NCBI GenBank assembly: GCA_050486265.1
Contig: JBJHCY010000001.1
Span: forward strand, 124,001-188,000
DNA from: SLFH01 sp050486265
GTDB taxonomy: Bacteria; Planctomycetota; Phycisphaerae; Phycisphaerales; UBA1924
Direction of reading: 5' to 3'
Length of the DNA: 64,000 bases
Position numbers and translations under genes: made by a program. Positions 1-8,809 of this stretch are shown here, one piece after another. Within the stretch, counting starts at the first letter, position 1. Every line of letters begins with the position of its first letter. The notes under the pieces are model-generated. The model ran no database searches. It was not told the origin of the DNA and saw only the letters and a list, made by a program, of their open reading frames with translations.

Positions 1-1
1 C

Positions 2-988
2 GCCAACGAGGTTCCCGACGCGCCGATCGACGACCTCCGCGAGGCGTTCATGCTCGTGCCCGACGACGCGGTGCGCCGTTACCCCGACGCGTCGGGGCTC
101 GAACGCATGATCGCCGAGCGTGCGGGGATCGATCCTCGCGCCGTGCTCGTCACCGGCGGCGCCGACGACGGGATCGACCGGCTCATGCGTGCGGTGCTCG
201 AGCCCGGCCGGCGTCTTGCCGCCTTCACGCCCTCGTTCGAGATGATCCCGCGCGGGGCGAAGCTCGCCGGCGCCGAGACCGACCTCACGCCGTGGCTCGA
301 AGGTCCCGCGCCGATCGACGCGCTGCTCGACGGCCTGACCGACGCGACGGGCGCGATCGCCGCCGTCAGCCCGAACAACCCGACAGGCCTCACGCTGACT
401 ACGGCCGACTGGGACCGCCTGTCTGAGGCCGCGGCCTCGCGCGGGCGCCTCCTCATCGCCGACCTCGCGTACGCCGAGTTCGCCGACGAAGACCCGGCGC
501 CGATGCTCGTGTCGCGTCCGAACACGGTCGTGCTCAAGACGCTCTCGAAGGCGTGGGAGATGGCGGGGCTCCGTGTCGGGATGATGCTCGGCGACCGGGG
601 CGTGATCGAGCTTGCACGAACCGCGGGAAACCCGTACGCGTGCAGCGCCCTGTCGATCGCGCTGGCCGAGGCGAGGCTGCGACGGGGCGAGGGCGCGATC
701 GAACAGACTGTCGAATCGGTCCGCGCGTTCCGCGGGGTTCTGGCCGAGCGACTTCGTTCATTCGGCGCACGGGTGACGCCCTCGCAGGCGAACTTCGTGC
801 TCGCGCGGTTCGATGACCCGGCTCGCGTGCAACGCGATCTCGAACGAAGCGGCATCGCCGTCCGCGCCTTCCCGGGACGCGAGTATCTCGACGACGCCCT
901 CCGGATCACCTGCCCGACAACCCCGCACAACCAGCAACGCCTGCTCGACGCGTTCGAAGGAGCGCTCGGCGCCGGAGCCAAGCCATGA
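2..988 (+). CDS. hisC: Histidinol-phosphate aminotransferase, 5' end outside the window
   Basis: PLP-dependent aminotransferase of fold type I that converts imidazole-acetol phosphate to histidinol phosphate. The frame is open from the first bases (reading ANEVPDAP), so the true start lies upstream of the window. Visible features are the substrate-loop NNPTG, the D-x-AY strand (LIADLAYAEF) and the PLP-lysine segment TLSKAWEMAGLR. The gene overlaps hisB by four bases (ATGA), which fits translational coupling. Membership of the HisC/Cobc-like class is clear from motifs; hisC rather than another aminotransferase is inferred from the operon. Confidence 0.9.
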   Translation, partial: ANEVPDAPIDDLREAFMLVPDDAVRRYPDASGLERMIAERAGIDPRAVLVTGGADDGIDRLMRAVLEPGRRLAAFTPSFEMIPRGAKLAGAETDLTPWLEGPAPIDALLDGLTDATGAIAAVSPNNPTGLTLTTADWDRLSEAAASRGRLLIADLAYAEFADEDPAPMLVSRPNTVVLKTLSKAWEMAGLRVGMMLGDRGVIELARTAGNPYACSALSIALAEARLRRGEGAIEQTVESVRAFRGVLAERLRSFGARVTPSQANFVLARFDDPARVQRDLERSGIAVRAFPGREYLDDALRITCPTTPHNQQRLLDAFEGALGAGAKP

Positions 989-1590
989 ACAATCCACCCC
1001 CGCGCACCGCCGAAGTCTCGCGCAAAACGAAAGAGACCGAGATCGCCTGCCGCCTGTCGCTCGACGGCTGCGGCCAGGTCGAAGTCTCGACCGGCCTCGG
1101 CTTCTTCGACCACATGCTCAGCGCGATGTGCACCCACGCCCGCTTCGACCTCTCGCTCGAATGCAAGGGCGATCTCGATGTCGACGACCACCACACCATC
1201 GAAGACTGCGCCATCGTCCTCGGGCGGGCGGTCGACAAGGCTCTCGGCGAGCGTCGCGGCATCGAGCGCTTCGCCTCCGCCTACGCGCCCCTCGACGAGG
1301 CCCTCGCCCGGTGCGTGATCGATCTCGACGGTCGGGGCTCGGCCTCGATCGACCTCCAACTCGTCCGCCCGACCATCGGCGCCGGACGCGGGCAGGTCGC
1401 CTGCGAGAACCTGACGCACTTCTTCCGATCGTTGGCGACCTCGACCCGCGCCTCGCTGCATGTCGATGTGCTCAAAGGCGACAACGACCACCACCGCGCA
1501 GAAGCCGCGTTCAAAGCAACCGCCCTCGCCCTCCGCCAGAGCGTCCATCTCACTGGAACATCGGTGCCGAGCACCAAGGGGGTGCTCTGA
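985..1590 (+). CDS. hisB: Imidazoleglycerol-phosphate dehydratase
   Basis: Cytosolic Mn-dependent enzyme that dehydrates imidazoleglycerol phosphate to imidazole-acetol phosphate. The 201-residue protein has the normal length of a monofunctional enzyme, with no histidinol-phosphatase domain. It shows FFDHM near residue 40, the metal-binding HHTIED at 69-74 and the second metal motif DNDHHRAEAAFKA near the C terminus. The ATG overlaps the hisC stop, and its own TGA overlaps the hisH ATG by one base. A histidinol-phosphatase must be encoded elsewhere. Confidence 0.96.
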   Translation: MNNPPPRTAEVSRKTKETEIACRLSLDGCGQVEVSTGLGFFDHMLSAMCTHARFDLSLECKGDLDVDDHHTIEDCAIVLGRAVDKALGERRGIERFASAYAPLDEALARCVIDLDGRGSASIDLQLVRPTIGAGRGQVACENLTHFFRSLATSTRASLHVDVLKGDNDHHRAEAAFKATALALRQSVHLTGTSVPSTKGVL

Positions 1591-2246
1591 TGCAAGTCGC
1601 GATAGTGCGCACCGGCGTCGCCAACACCGCGTCGGTCGTCGCATGCCTCATGCGCCTCGGCGCGGCGTGCACGATCACCGAAGACCCGCGCGAGATCGAT
1701 CGGGCGCAAGCCGCCGTGCTGCCCGGCGTCGGTTCGTTCGCCGCGGCGTGCGAGCGCCTCGATGAACTCGGCATGCGCGAAGTGCTCCGCGAGCGGATCT
1801 CGGGCGGTCGCCCGACGCTCTGCGTCTGCCTCGGCATGCAGCTGCTGGCCGAAGCGAGCGAGGAAGCGCCGGGCGCGTCGGGCCTGGGCGTCCTGCCCGT
1901 CACGGTGCGTCGATTCCCGATGACCGTGAAACGCACGCAGCTCGGTTGGAACCTCGTCCGCCCCGCAAGCCCCGCACACCCAGCCTGGCCCGAGCCCGGC
2001 TACGCCTATTTCGCCAACAGCTACCGCGTCGCGGATGTGCAAACGCTGCAGGACGCGGGCTGGCAAGTCGGCCTCGCCGAGCACGGGGGGCCTCTCGTCG
2101 CCGCGGCAAGGAAAGCGCGCGTGCTCGCCTGTCAGTTCCACCCCGAGCTCTCGGGCGCGTGGGGCGAATCGCTCATCGGCGATTGGCTGCGCAGCGCAGC
2201 AAACGAGCCAAGTCCAACCGAAAGCCGCAAGGAGGCCCCGTGCTGA
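1590..2246 (+). CDS. hisH: Imidazole glycerol phosphate synthase, glutaminase subunit
   Basis: Class I glutamine amidotransferase that supplies ammonia to HisF. The nucleophile is C80 in VCLGMQ, and the histidine of the triad lies in CQFHPELS near residue 195. At 218 residues it has the usual length. The ATG overlaps the hisB stop by one base (TGATG). The stop lies inside the first codons of hisF, as expected for two subunits of one heterodimer. The third strand is somewhat degenerate (VANTASVVACL in place of the common NL-S-V-A). Confidence 0.94.
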   Translation: MQVAIVRTGVANTASVVACLMRLGAACTITEDPREIDRAQAAVLPGVGSFAAACERLDELGMREVLRERISGGRPTLCVCLGMQLLAEASEEAPGASGLGVLPVTVRRFPMTVKRTQLGWNLVRPASPAHPAWPEPGYAYFANSYRVADVQTLQDAGWQVGLAEHGGPLVAAARKARVLACQFHPELSGAWGESLIGDWLRSAANEPSPTESRKEAPC

Positions 2247-3004
2247 CCACACGCATCATCCCCTGCCTCGATGTCGACGCCGGACGCGTCGTCAAGGGCG
2301 TGAAGTTCCAGAGTCTCCGCGACGCGGGCGATCCCGCCGAACTCGCCGCGAGGTACGAGGCCGAGGGCGCCGACGAGATCGTGATCCTCGATGTCTCGGC
2401 GACCAGCGACGGGCGCGAGACCGCCGTCGGCACGGTCGAGCGCGTCCGCGCCGCGATCCGCATCCCGCTCACTGTCGGGGGGGGCGTACGCACGACGGAC
2501 GACGCCGGGCGTCTGCTGGAAGCCGGGGCCGACCGCGTTTCGGTCAACTCCGCCGCCGTCGCAGAGCCCGGCTTGGTCGAACGCATGGCCGACAGGTTCG
2601 GCGTGCAGTGCGTGGTTGTCGCGATCGACGCCGCCAAGTCGACCGGGCGCGACGCCGACCGCTGGGAGGTGGTTGTCAAGGGCGGGCGCGAACGCACAGG
2701 CATCGACGCGGCCGTCTGGGCCTCCCAGGCCGCTGCGCTCGGCGCGGGCGAGATCCTGCTGACCAGCTTCGACCGCGACGGCACGGGCGACGGCTACGAC
2801 ACCGACCTCATCGCCGCCGTTTCACTGGCTTCGAGGATCCCGGTCATCGCCTCGGGCGGCGCTGCGGGGCCGGAGCACATGGTCTCGGCGGTGCGAGCGG
2901 GCGCCGACGCCGTGCTCGCGGCCTCGATCTTCCACGACGGGGTCTACGCCGTCGGGCGAGTCAAACGCGAGCTCAAAGAACTCGGTCTGGAGGTGCGCCT
3001 GTGA
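2240..3004 (+). CDS. hisF: Imidazole glycerol phosphate synthase, cyclase subunit
   Basis: TIM-barrel synthase that closes the imidazole ring, partner of HisH. The start is GTG at 2240, chosen because AAGGAGG lies just upstream and because it gives the canonical N terminus LTTRIIPCLDV. Catalytic aspartates are D11 (CLDV) and the one in VVVAIDA near residue 130. Phosphate-binding loops GGGVRT and ASGG, and SFDRDGTGDGYD, are intact. Length is 254 residues. It overlaps hisH by seven bases and hisA by four. Confidence 0.96.
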   Translation: MLTTRIIPCLDVDAGRVVKGVKFQSLRDAGDPAELAARYEAEGADEIVILDVSATSDGRETAVGTVERVRAAIRIPLTVGGGVRTTDDAGRLLEAGADRVSVNSAAVAEPGLVERMADRFGVQCVVVAIDAAKSTGRDADRWEVVVKGGRERTGIDAAVWASQAAALGAGEILLTSFDRDGTGDGYDTDLIAAVSLASRIPVIASGGAAGPEHMVSAVRAGADAVLAASIFHDGVYAVGRVKRELKELGLEVRL

Positions 3005-4278
3005 TCGTTCCGTCGATCGACCTGATGAACGGGCGGGCGGTGCAGCTCGTCGGGGGCGAACGCCTCGAGATCGACGCGGGCGATCCCTTCCCGATCGCCG
3101 AGCGCTTCAGTATCGCGGGCGAGATCGCGGTGATCGATCTCGACGCCGCGATGGGCAAGGGCGACAACGCCGAGATCATCGAGGAACTGGTGCGCCGCTA
3201 CCGCTGCCGCGTCGGGGGCGGGATCCGCTCTGTCCCAGCGGCGCTGCGCTGGCTCGACGCCGGCGCGGAGAAAGTCATCCTCGGCACCGCCGCGACGCCG
3301 GAGATCCTCGGCGCCCTCCCGCGCGAACGCACGATCGCGGCCCTGGACGCGCGCGACGGCGAGGTCGTCGTCGAGGGCTGGAAAACCCGCACCGGGCGGG
3401 GCGTGATCGAACGCATCGAAGAACTCCGCCCCTTCGTCGGCGGGTTCCTGGTCACGCTCGTCGAAAACGAAGGACGCCTGACCGGGCTCGACGAAGCACG
3501 AATCCGCGAGATCGTCGCGGCGTGCGCAGAGACCGGCTCCCGCCTTACCATCGCCGGCGGCGTGCGCGACGCGTCCGATGTCGCCCTCGCCGACCGCCTC
3601 GGCGCCGACGCGCAGGTCGGCATGGCGATCTATTCCGGCCGCCTCGAACTCGCCGACGCGATCGGCGCATGCCTGCAGTCAGACCGAAACGACGGGCTCT
3701 GGCCCACGGCCGTCTGCGACGAACGGGGCGTCTGCCTCGGGCTGGTCTACTCAAGCGCCGAATCGCTGCGAGAAGCCTTCCGCACCCGGCGCGGCGTCTA
3801 CTGGTCGCGCTCGCGCAACAGCCTCTGGCGCAAGGGCGAGAGCTCCGGCGCGGTGCAGGAACTGCTGCGCGTCGACACCGACTGCGACCGCGACGCGCTG
3901 CGCTTCACCGTCCGCCAGCAGGCAGGTTTCTGCCACACGGGTTCGCGCGGGTGCTTCGGTCAGGACGAAGGTATCGGAAGGCTCGCTCGGCGCCTCGCAG
4001 CCCGCATCGACCGGCCCGAGCCCGGGTCGTACACGCAAAAACTCATCGAACGCCCCGAACTGCTCAAGGCGAAGCTGCTCGAAGAAGCGGGGGAGCTCGG
4101 CGAGGCCGAAAGCCCGGACTGCGCCGCATTCGAAGCCGCCGATCTGATCTATTTCGCGCTGGTCAAAGCGATCGCATCGGGCGCGAGCCTCGAATCGATC
4201 GAGCGCGAGCTGGATCTGCGCGAGAAACGCGTCCGAAGAAGATCGCAGACCGAAGGCGAAAAGTCTGCGTTTGAGTGA
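3001..4278 (+). CDS. Fused HisA-HisI-HisE: ProFAR isomerase, PR-AMP cyclohydrolase and PR-ATP pyrophosphohydrolase
   Basis: One 425-residue frame carries three enzymes for successive steps 2-4 of histidine synthesis. Residues 1-226 are a HisA barrel (VPSIDLMNGRAVQLVGG, VGGGIRS, ALDARDG, TIAGGVRD). Residues 227 to about 335 are HisI (YWSRSRNSLWRKGESSG, DTDCDRDAL, catalytic FCHTG with C311). Residues 343 to about 415 are HisE (SYTQKLIERPELLKAKLLEE, EAADLIYFALVKAI). The GTG start follows GGAGG by seven bases and overlaps the hisF stop. No stop or frame change separates the domains. The HisI/HisE part carries CLGLVYSS in place of the usual bacterial MLAYMN and looks like the corresponding part of fungal HIS4. 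hisD follows directly, the same order as in HIS4. Confidence 0.9.
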   Translation: MIVPSIDLMNGRAVQLVGGERLEIDAGDPFPIAERFSIAGEIAVIDLDAAMGKGDNAEIIEELVRRYRCRVGGGIRSVPAALRWLDAGAEKVILGTAATPEILGALPRERTIAALDARDGEVVVEGWKTRTGRGVIERIEELRPFVGGFLVTLVENEGRLTGLDEARIREIVAACAETGSRLTIAGGVRDASDVALADRLGADAQVGMAIYSGRLELADAIGACLQSDRNDGLWPTAVCDERGVCLGLVYSSAESLREAFRTRRGVYWSRSRNSLWRKGESSGAVQELLRVDTDCDRDALRFTVRQQAGFCHTGSRGCFGQDEGIGRLARRLAARIDRPEPGSYTQKLIERPELLKAKLLEEAGELGEAESPDCAAFEAADLIYFALVKAIASGASLESIERELDLREKRVRRRSQTEGEKSAFE

Positions 4279-4293
4279 TCCGCAGTCTCTGGG

Positions 4294-4450
4294 TGGCACG
4301 GCTCGCCGAGCCGTGTCCTACCGGTTCTCGTGGCACAGGCGTCTCGCCTGTGGCTACAAAAACTACAGCCCCCCGTTCGACTGCTGGAAACCGAGAACCC
4401 GAACAGTGAACCCTGAACCTCCGGCAAGCACGGGTGAGACGCCCGTGCTG
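4294..4450. repeat. Three GC-rich palindromes between hisA-I-E and hisD
   Basis: The 193-base gap in the his operon holds three imperfect inverted repeats. They are centred near 4305 (GGCACGGCTCGCCGAGCCGTG), 4342 (GGCACAGGCGTCTCGCCTGTG) and 4439 (GCACGGGTGAGACGCCCGTGC). The second and third share a GAGACGCC/GGCGTCTC core with a copy inside the GH20 gene at 38099-38119 and a near-copy at 51824. They may act as attenuating hairpins or be passive dispersed repeats. Confidence 0.8.
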
Positions 4451-4471
4451 CAAGCCGCATAAGTGAGAATC

Positions 4472-5743
4472 ATGAGCAAACCACAACACATCCTCCCGCT
4501 CATCGCGCCCGACCGCCTGCCGCCACAGCCCGACGCGATCGACGCCCAGACGCTCGCCGACGCCGGCGACATCATCGAAGCTGTACAAGCCCGGGGCGAG
4601 GCCGCCCTGCGCGAGTTCGCCGAGCGCTTCGGCGAAATCGAAGCAGATGCGCCGCTGTTGCTCGGCAAACCGGAGATGCAGGCCGCGGCAAGCCGCCTCG
4701 ACCCCGAAGACCTCCGCGCCATCGAGTCCGCCGCCCAGCGCATCGAAGCCTTCGCCCGCGTGCAGCTCGCCTCGCTCTCGCCCGTTGAAGTTCCGGTTCC
4801 CGGAGGCGTCGCGGGGCACACCATCGAGCCCGTTGCCAGCGCCGGGTGCTACGCGCCCGGAGGCCGTTACCCGCTGCCTTCGTCGGTTCTGATGACCTCG
4901 ATTCCCGCTCGCGTCGCGGGCGTCGCGCGGGTGGTCGTCGCCTCACCAAAGCCCGCCGACGCCACGCTCGCCGCGGCCTTGGTCGCCGGCGCGGACGAAT
5001 TCCTCTCTGTCGGCGGCGCGCAGGCGATCGCGGCCCTCGCCTTCGGCGTCCCGGGACTCGACCCCGTCGACTTCATCTGCGGCCCCGGCAACCGATGGGT
5101 CACCGCCGCCAAGAAACTCGTCCACGGGCGCGTCGGCATCGACATGCTCGCGGGCCCCAGCGAGCTCGCAGTCATCGCCGACAGTTCGGCGGACCCCGCG
5201 ATAATCGCTTCAGACCTGCTCGCCCAAGCCGAGCACGACGCCGCCGCGAGACCGATCCTGATCGCGGTCGGCACGGACGCGGATGCCTTGGTCGAACGCG
5301 TCCGCGAAGAGGTGCTCGCCCAGCTCGAAACACTCCCGACCGGGGCCACGGCCAAGCAAGCCTTCGCCAACAGTTTCGCCGTCTGCGTCGAGCGATCCGA
5401 AGAAGCAGCCGCGATCGCCGACCGCCTCGCCCCCGAGCACCTGCAGATCCTCACGCAAAACGCAGAGGCGCTGGCGAACCGCGTCCGCCACGCCGGCGCC
5501 GTCTTCATCGGCCCCGCCTCCGCCGAGGTTTTCGGCGACTACGGCGCCGGGCCCAACCACACCCTGCCCACTGGAGGCACCGCCCGCTTCAACGCCGGCC
5601 TCAGCGTCTTCTCCTTCCTCCGCGTGCGGACATATCTCAACCTTCGAGAGGGCCCCCCCGAACTCGCCATCGAGACCGCACGCCTCGCACGCCTCGAAGG
5701 CCTCGAAGCCCATGCGCGTGCGGCAGAAGCCCGCTCCAAGTAA
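4472..5743 (+). CDS. hisD: Histidinol dehydrogenase
   Basis: Zn- and NAD-dependent enzyme that oxidises histidinol to histidine in two steps. Family motifs are YAPGGRYPLPSSVLM, FICGPGNRWVTAAKKLV, GIDMLAGPSE, the metal/catalytic QAEHD and the late DYGAGPNHTLPTGG. ATG at 4472 gives 423 residues; an in-frame GTG at 4463 would add three. The ribosome site is weak (AAGTGAG). Unlike the other his genes, which overlap, it is separated from its neighbour by 193 bases of palindromic repeats. Confidence 0.95.
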   Translation: MSKPQHILPLIAPDRLPPQPDAIDAQTLADAGDIIEAVQARGEAALREFAERFGEIEADAPLLLGKPEMQAAASRLDPEDLRAIESAAQRIEAFARVQLASLSPVEVPVPGGVAGHTIEPVASAGCYAPGGRYPLPSSVLMTSIPARVAGVARVVVASPKPADATLAAALVAGADEFLSVGGAQAIAALAFGVPGLDPVDFICGPGNRWVTAAKKLVHGRVGIDMLAGPSELAVIADSSADPAIIASDLLAQAEHDAAARPILIAVGTDADALVERVREEVLAQLETLPTGATAKQAFANSFAVCVERSEEAAAIADRLAPEHLQILTQNAEALANRVRHAGAVFIGPASAEVFGDYGAGPNHTLPTGGTARFNAGLSVFSFLRVRTYLNLREGPPELAIETARLARLEGLEAHARAAEARSK

Positions 5744-5785
5744 ACTCGCCTCCGAACGAGCCCTCGCAACGAACGGAGGCGACCA

Positions 5786-7165
5786 GTGCGGATCTCATGG
5801 GCGATTATCGTGGGTGCGGCGGGGCTGACTGTCGCCGCGGGCCAGCCGAGAGCATCGGCCGATCCAGACAACCCCGCCGAACACATCCAGAAGAAGCTGA
5901 TCGAGTTCTCAGACGCCGCGGCAAACACCAAAGACTCCCGCCGAGCCCTCGCCAACCCCGTGCCCGCCGGACAACTCGACCCCTTCGCCCGACACCGGAC
6001 CGAGCAGATGGGCCCCGAACTGCAAGCCGTGCTCGACGCCCTGCCCGAACGCTCGCGCTGGGCGATCGACAACGCCTCCGAGCACCGTTTCCAGGCCGTG
6101 CTCGGCCTGATCGAACGCGACGGGTCCGGCCTCGAACGCATCCGCCGCCAGTCCTTCCGCGTCAACGCCGAGTACTTCTACCCCGCCAGCACCAAGAAGC
6201 TTTTCGCGGCGGTCGCCGTCCTCGAATCGATCGACCCGCACGAAGTGCCGCGCGGCATCGTGATCGATCCCTCGCCCTTCTCAGAGCTCGTCTACATGCC
6301 GATCGAGGACGGGTCCCGACGCTACCGCCCCGCGCCCGACCAGCCGTTCATCATCGAGCACGAGATCTGGAAGCTCTTCGTCGTTTCAGACAACCCCGCC
6401 TTCAACCGCCTCTACGACCTCGTCGGACGCGACGAGATCAACCGACGCATGCACGAGGCCGGCCTCTGGAGCGTCCGCGTTACCCACCGCCTCGCGATCC
6501 CGCTCCCAGAAGAAGAGCAGGCGATCTTCCCCGCCATCGGCACGCCCGCAACCCACCCGCGCCACGGCTTCCCCATGGTCCGCGAAATCCTCACCGAGCG
6601 CACCGGCGGCCGAACGCCCCAAGCCCCGCGCATCAACGGCCTGACCGCCGGCGACCGCTACCTCCATGGCGGCGAGATGATCCAAGAGCCCTTCGACTTC
6701 ACCCGCCGAAGCTCCGTCCGCCTCGACGACCTCCAGCGTGCATTGATCAAAGTCGTCCGCCCCGACCTCGACGACTTCGGCAAGCCCTTCGCCATCACCG
6801 CCCGCCAGCGCGCCCTCCTGAAGATGTCGATGGGCGCGTACCCCCGCGAGTCCAAAGCCCCCGTCTACAACAGCCCGCGTCACACCGACGAATTCGTCAA
6901 GTACCTCCTCCCCGGCCTCGCAAAGGTCAGGCCCGCCGAGGAGTGGCGCATCTACAACAAGGTCGGCATGGCCTACGGCTTCGTCACCGAGAACGCCTAT
7001 GTCGTCCACACCCCGACCGGCGAAGCCTTCTTCCTCGCCGCCACCGTCTACACCAACGCCAACGGAACCCTCAACGACAACACCTACGAGTACGACACCA
7101 AGGCCCTGCCCCTGATGGCCGATCTCGGCGAAGCCGCCGCACGCCTCGTCCTCGACGGCGGTTGA
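5786..7165 (+). CDS. Exported serine hydrolase of the class A beta-lactamase fold
   Basis: The 459-residue product begins with a signal peptide of about 25 residues (AIIVGAAGLTVAAG then ASA). It carries the three serine beta-lactamase/PBP signatures: S-T-K-K at 135-138 (SxxK), SDN at 201-203 and N-K-V-G near the C terminus in place of KTG. It is longer than secreted class A enzymes (about 290), with an extended N-terminal region and insertions between SDN and KxG. A peptidoglycan-active or ester-hydrolysing role is as likely as drug resistance. The GTG start is chosen for ACGGAGG six bases upstream. It is 42 bases past hisD but probably unrelated in function. Confidence 0.75.
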   Translation: MRISWAIIVGAAGLTVAAGQPRASADPDNPAEHIQKKLIEFSDAAANTKDSRRALANPVPAGQLDPFARHRTEQMGPELQAVLDALPERSRWAIDNASEHRFQAVLGLIERDGSGLERIRRQSFRVNAEYFYPASTKKLFAAVAVLESIDPHEVPRGIVIDPSPFSELVYMPIEDGSRRYRPAPDQPFIIEHEIWKLFVVSDNPAFNRLYDLVGRDEINRRMHEAGLWSVRVTHRLAIPLPEEEQAIFPAIGTPATHPRHGFPMVREILTERTGGRTPQAPRINGLTAGDRYLHGGEMIQEPFDFTRRSSVRLDDLQRALIKVVRPDLDDFGKPFAITARQRALLKMSMGAYPRESKAPVYNSPRHTDEFVKYLLPGLAKVRPAEEWRIYNKVGMAYGFVTENAYVVHTPTGEAFFLAATVYTNANGTLNDNTYEYDTKALPLMADLGEAAARLVLDGG

Positions 7166-7192
7166 ACACCCCTCATCCCGCAAGACCAATAC

Positions 7193-7223
7193 AAAGGCCC
7201 CGGCAAAGATGCCGGAGCCCTTG
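7193..7223. terminator. Hairpin between convergent genes
   Basis: GGCCCCGGC at 7196-7204 pairs with GCCGGAGCC at 7211-7219, with one mismatch and loop AAAGAT. It is flanked by AAA on the left and TTG on the right. It sits midway between the plus-strand hydrolase and the minus-strand dockerin gene, so it can stop transcripts from both sides. Confidence 0.7.
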
Positions 7224-7247
7224 TCATGCGTCACGCTGGGTCTCGCG

Positions 7248-8657
7248 TCAGAACGAGCAGGGGTTCGCAAACGCCGAGAGGAACTGGAAGAAATCGTCCG
7301 CATCGATCACGCCGTCGTTGTTCACATCGGCCCGGCTGTCGCCCGCTGCAAACAGCGACAGGAAAGTGAAGAAGTCGTCGGCGTCGACCACGCCGTCGCC
7401 GTTGATGTCCGGGTTGAACGGCGCCTGGAAGATCCAGACCGTCCGCGGCCCCGAGGCGAAATCGCTGATCGCCAAGAGGCGGCTCCCGGGATCCCAACTG
7501 AAGCTGTAAAACCCGACCGAGTCGGGGAAGACCATCGGCTCGCCGTTCTCATCGAGGAAGTCGACCGAAACCGGCGCGCCCGTGTTGACATTCAGGAACT
7601 CGACCACGCTCGCGAACGCCTGCCCGCCGGAGTTTACCGGTCGGTTGTTGTAGATCACAAAGTCGTTCTCGCTGCCCGGGCAGATGTCGTGCACGATCGC
7701 GAGCTGCTGCCCAACCTGGATCTCTGTGTCGGTCGGGCCGGACCGCCCGTTGGTGAAGACGCGCAGGCGGTTCTCCACCGAGCCGTCGTTCTCCCGGAAG
7801 CCCAGCAGCACATCGTTGTTCGCCCGCGCCGCGATGATGCCGTTGCGCGGGTGGATATCGAGGTCGCGCCAGATCGTCTGCCCGCCGGTGGGCTCGAGCA
7901 CGGGGCCGCTGGTGATGAACCCGCCCTGCCCGTCCGACACGCTCGTCGACAGGTACGCCGGATCAAGTGCGTCGAGCGAGTCGGGCTTGTACCCCGCCGG
8001 GCCGAACTTCGAGTTCTGGATGGAAAAGTCGAGCACCGCGACCGCCGGCCCGTCCGGCTCGCCGTTGCCCGTCAGGTCGATCCCGTCGGGCGTGCCGTCG
8101 CCGTTGATGTCCGGGCCAAGGTCCCACGAGGGGCCCGCGACGCCGCGGAACTGGTTGGGCAGGTTGTTCAGGTCGGGGGCGAGCAGGATCGGGTTCAGCT
8201 GCGTGTCGACATCGAAGAGCAGCGTGTTGGCGATCGGCCCCGCCGAGCCGCGATCGACAGAAACCAGAAGCCCCAGACCCGGGCGGTAGTTCAGCCCCGT
8301 GACCCCGCGCGACTGGGTCACCTGCCCGAAGCCGGTGCCCGCGGGGAAGTCCGCGTCGGGCATCCCACGGAAGGCACGCTCGCCCAGCACATTCTCGACC
8401 TTCACCACGCGGACATTCGTCACGGCGGAGTTGTTGTTGAACCCACCGACATACAGGTGCGTGCCCGTGCTGTTGGTCACCAACTCGATCGCCGAGATGT
8501 TGTTGCCCACAAACAGCGGGTTCGTCGGGTCGGCGGCGACCGGGTCGAGGTTCTGGGTGTTGATGAGCCTGAACGCGGGCCCGGCGCTCGCCGAGGCCGC
8601 GACGCCGCAGACAAGCCCGATCGCCCCGGCGGAAAGAATCGTTCGACGCGTGATCAT
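7248..8657 (-). CDS. Exported propeller-like protein with C-terminal dockerin-type EF-hand tail
   Basis: The ATG at 8657 is preceded by GGGAG and gives a twin-arginine-like or Sec signal (MITRRTILSAGAIGLVCG, then ASA). The body has no recognised catalytic motif. It starts with LINT-LDP-DPTN-LFVGNNISAI and resembles the PEP-CTERM protein at 21283-22344. The tail has two EF-hand-like repeats (DINGDGVVDADDFF and DVNNDGVIDADDFF), each followed by a short helix. A further Ca-loop-like stretch, DINGDGTPDGIDLTGNG, lies mid-protein. Such tails in planctomycetes are thought to mediate extracellular attachment, but no partner is visible here. A candidate regulatory palindrome lies about 75 bases upstream. 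Confidence 0.75.
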   Translation of the reverse strand: MITRRTILSAGAIGLVCGVAASASAGPAFRLINTQNLDPVAADPTNPLFVGNNISAIELVTNSTGTHLYVGGFNNNSAVTNVRVVKVENVLGERAFRGMPDADFPAGTGFGQVTQSRGVTGLNYRPGLGLLVSVDRGSAGPIANTLLFDVDTQLNPILLAPDLNNLPNQFRGVAGPSWDLGPDINGDGTPDGIDLTGNGEPDGPAVAVLDFSIQNSKFGPAGYKPDSLDALDPAYLSTSVSDGQGGFITSGPVLEPTGGQTIWRDLDIHPRNGIIAARANNDVLLGFRENDGSVENRLRVFTNGRSGPTDTEIQVGQQLAIVHDICPGSENDFVIYNNRPVNSGGQAFASVVEFLNVNTGAPVSVDFLDENGEPMVFPDSVGFYSFSWDPGSRLLAISDFASGPRTVWIFQAPFNPDINGDGVVDADDFFTFLSLFAAGDSRADVNNDGVIDADDFFQFLSAFANPCSF

Positions 8658-8724
8658 TCGAGAATCTCCCTGTGTGAGCGACGGGCGAAACACCCGCCGT
8701 GGCGGCCTCTCAGGCCGCACCTCT

Positions 8725-8746
8725 GGAAGATTCTATAATGATTCGC
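8725..8746 (-). promoter_or_regulatory. Regulatory motif copy (a), TTATAGAA type
   Basis: Read on the minus strand this is GCGAATCATTATAGAATCTTCC, split here as GCGAATCA and TTATAGAATCTTCC. The core TTATAGAA is at 8731-8738. It lies about 70 bases upstream of the minus-strand start at 8657 and matches four other intergenic copies in the window. Confidence 0.4.
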
Positions 8747-8809
8747 CTCTCGCGCAAACCCTGATAAAACACAAATCTTCGGGCCGGTAAGCCACGCCGG
8801 CCCAACGCC

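Noticed and set aside
79..1644. Long open frames on the opposite strand of the his genes
   Set aside because: They are shadow frames of GC-rich coding sequence; the forward frames carry unambiguous HisC and HisB motifs.
5786..7165. Calling this gene an antibiotic-resistance beta-lactamase
   Set aside because: The motifs fit the fold, but the length, divergent KxG and location give no support for a drug-hydrolysing role.
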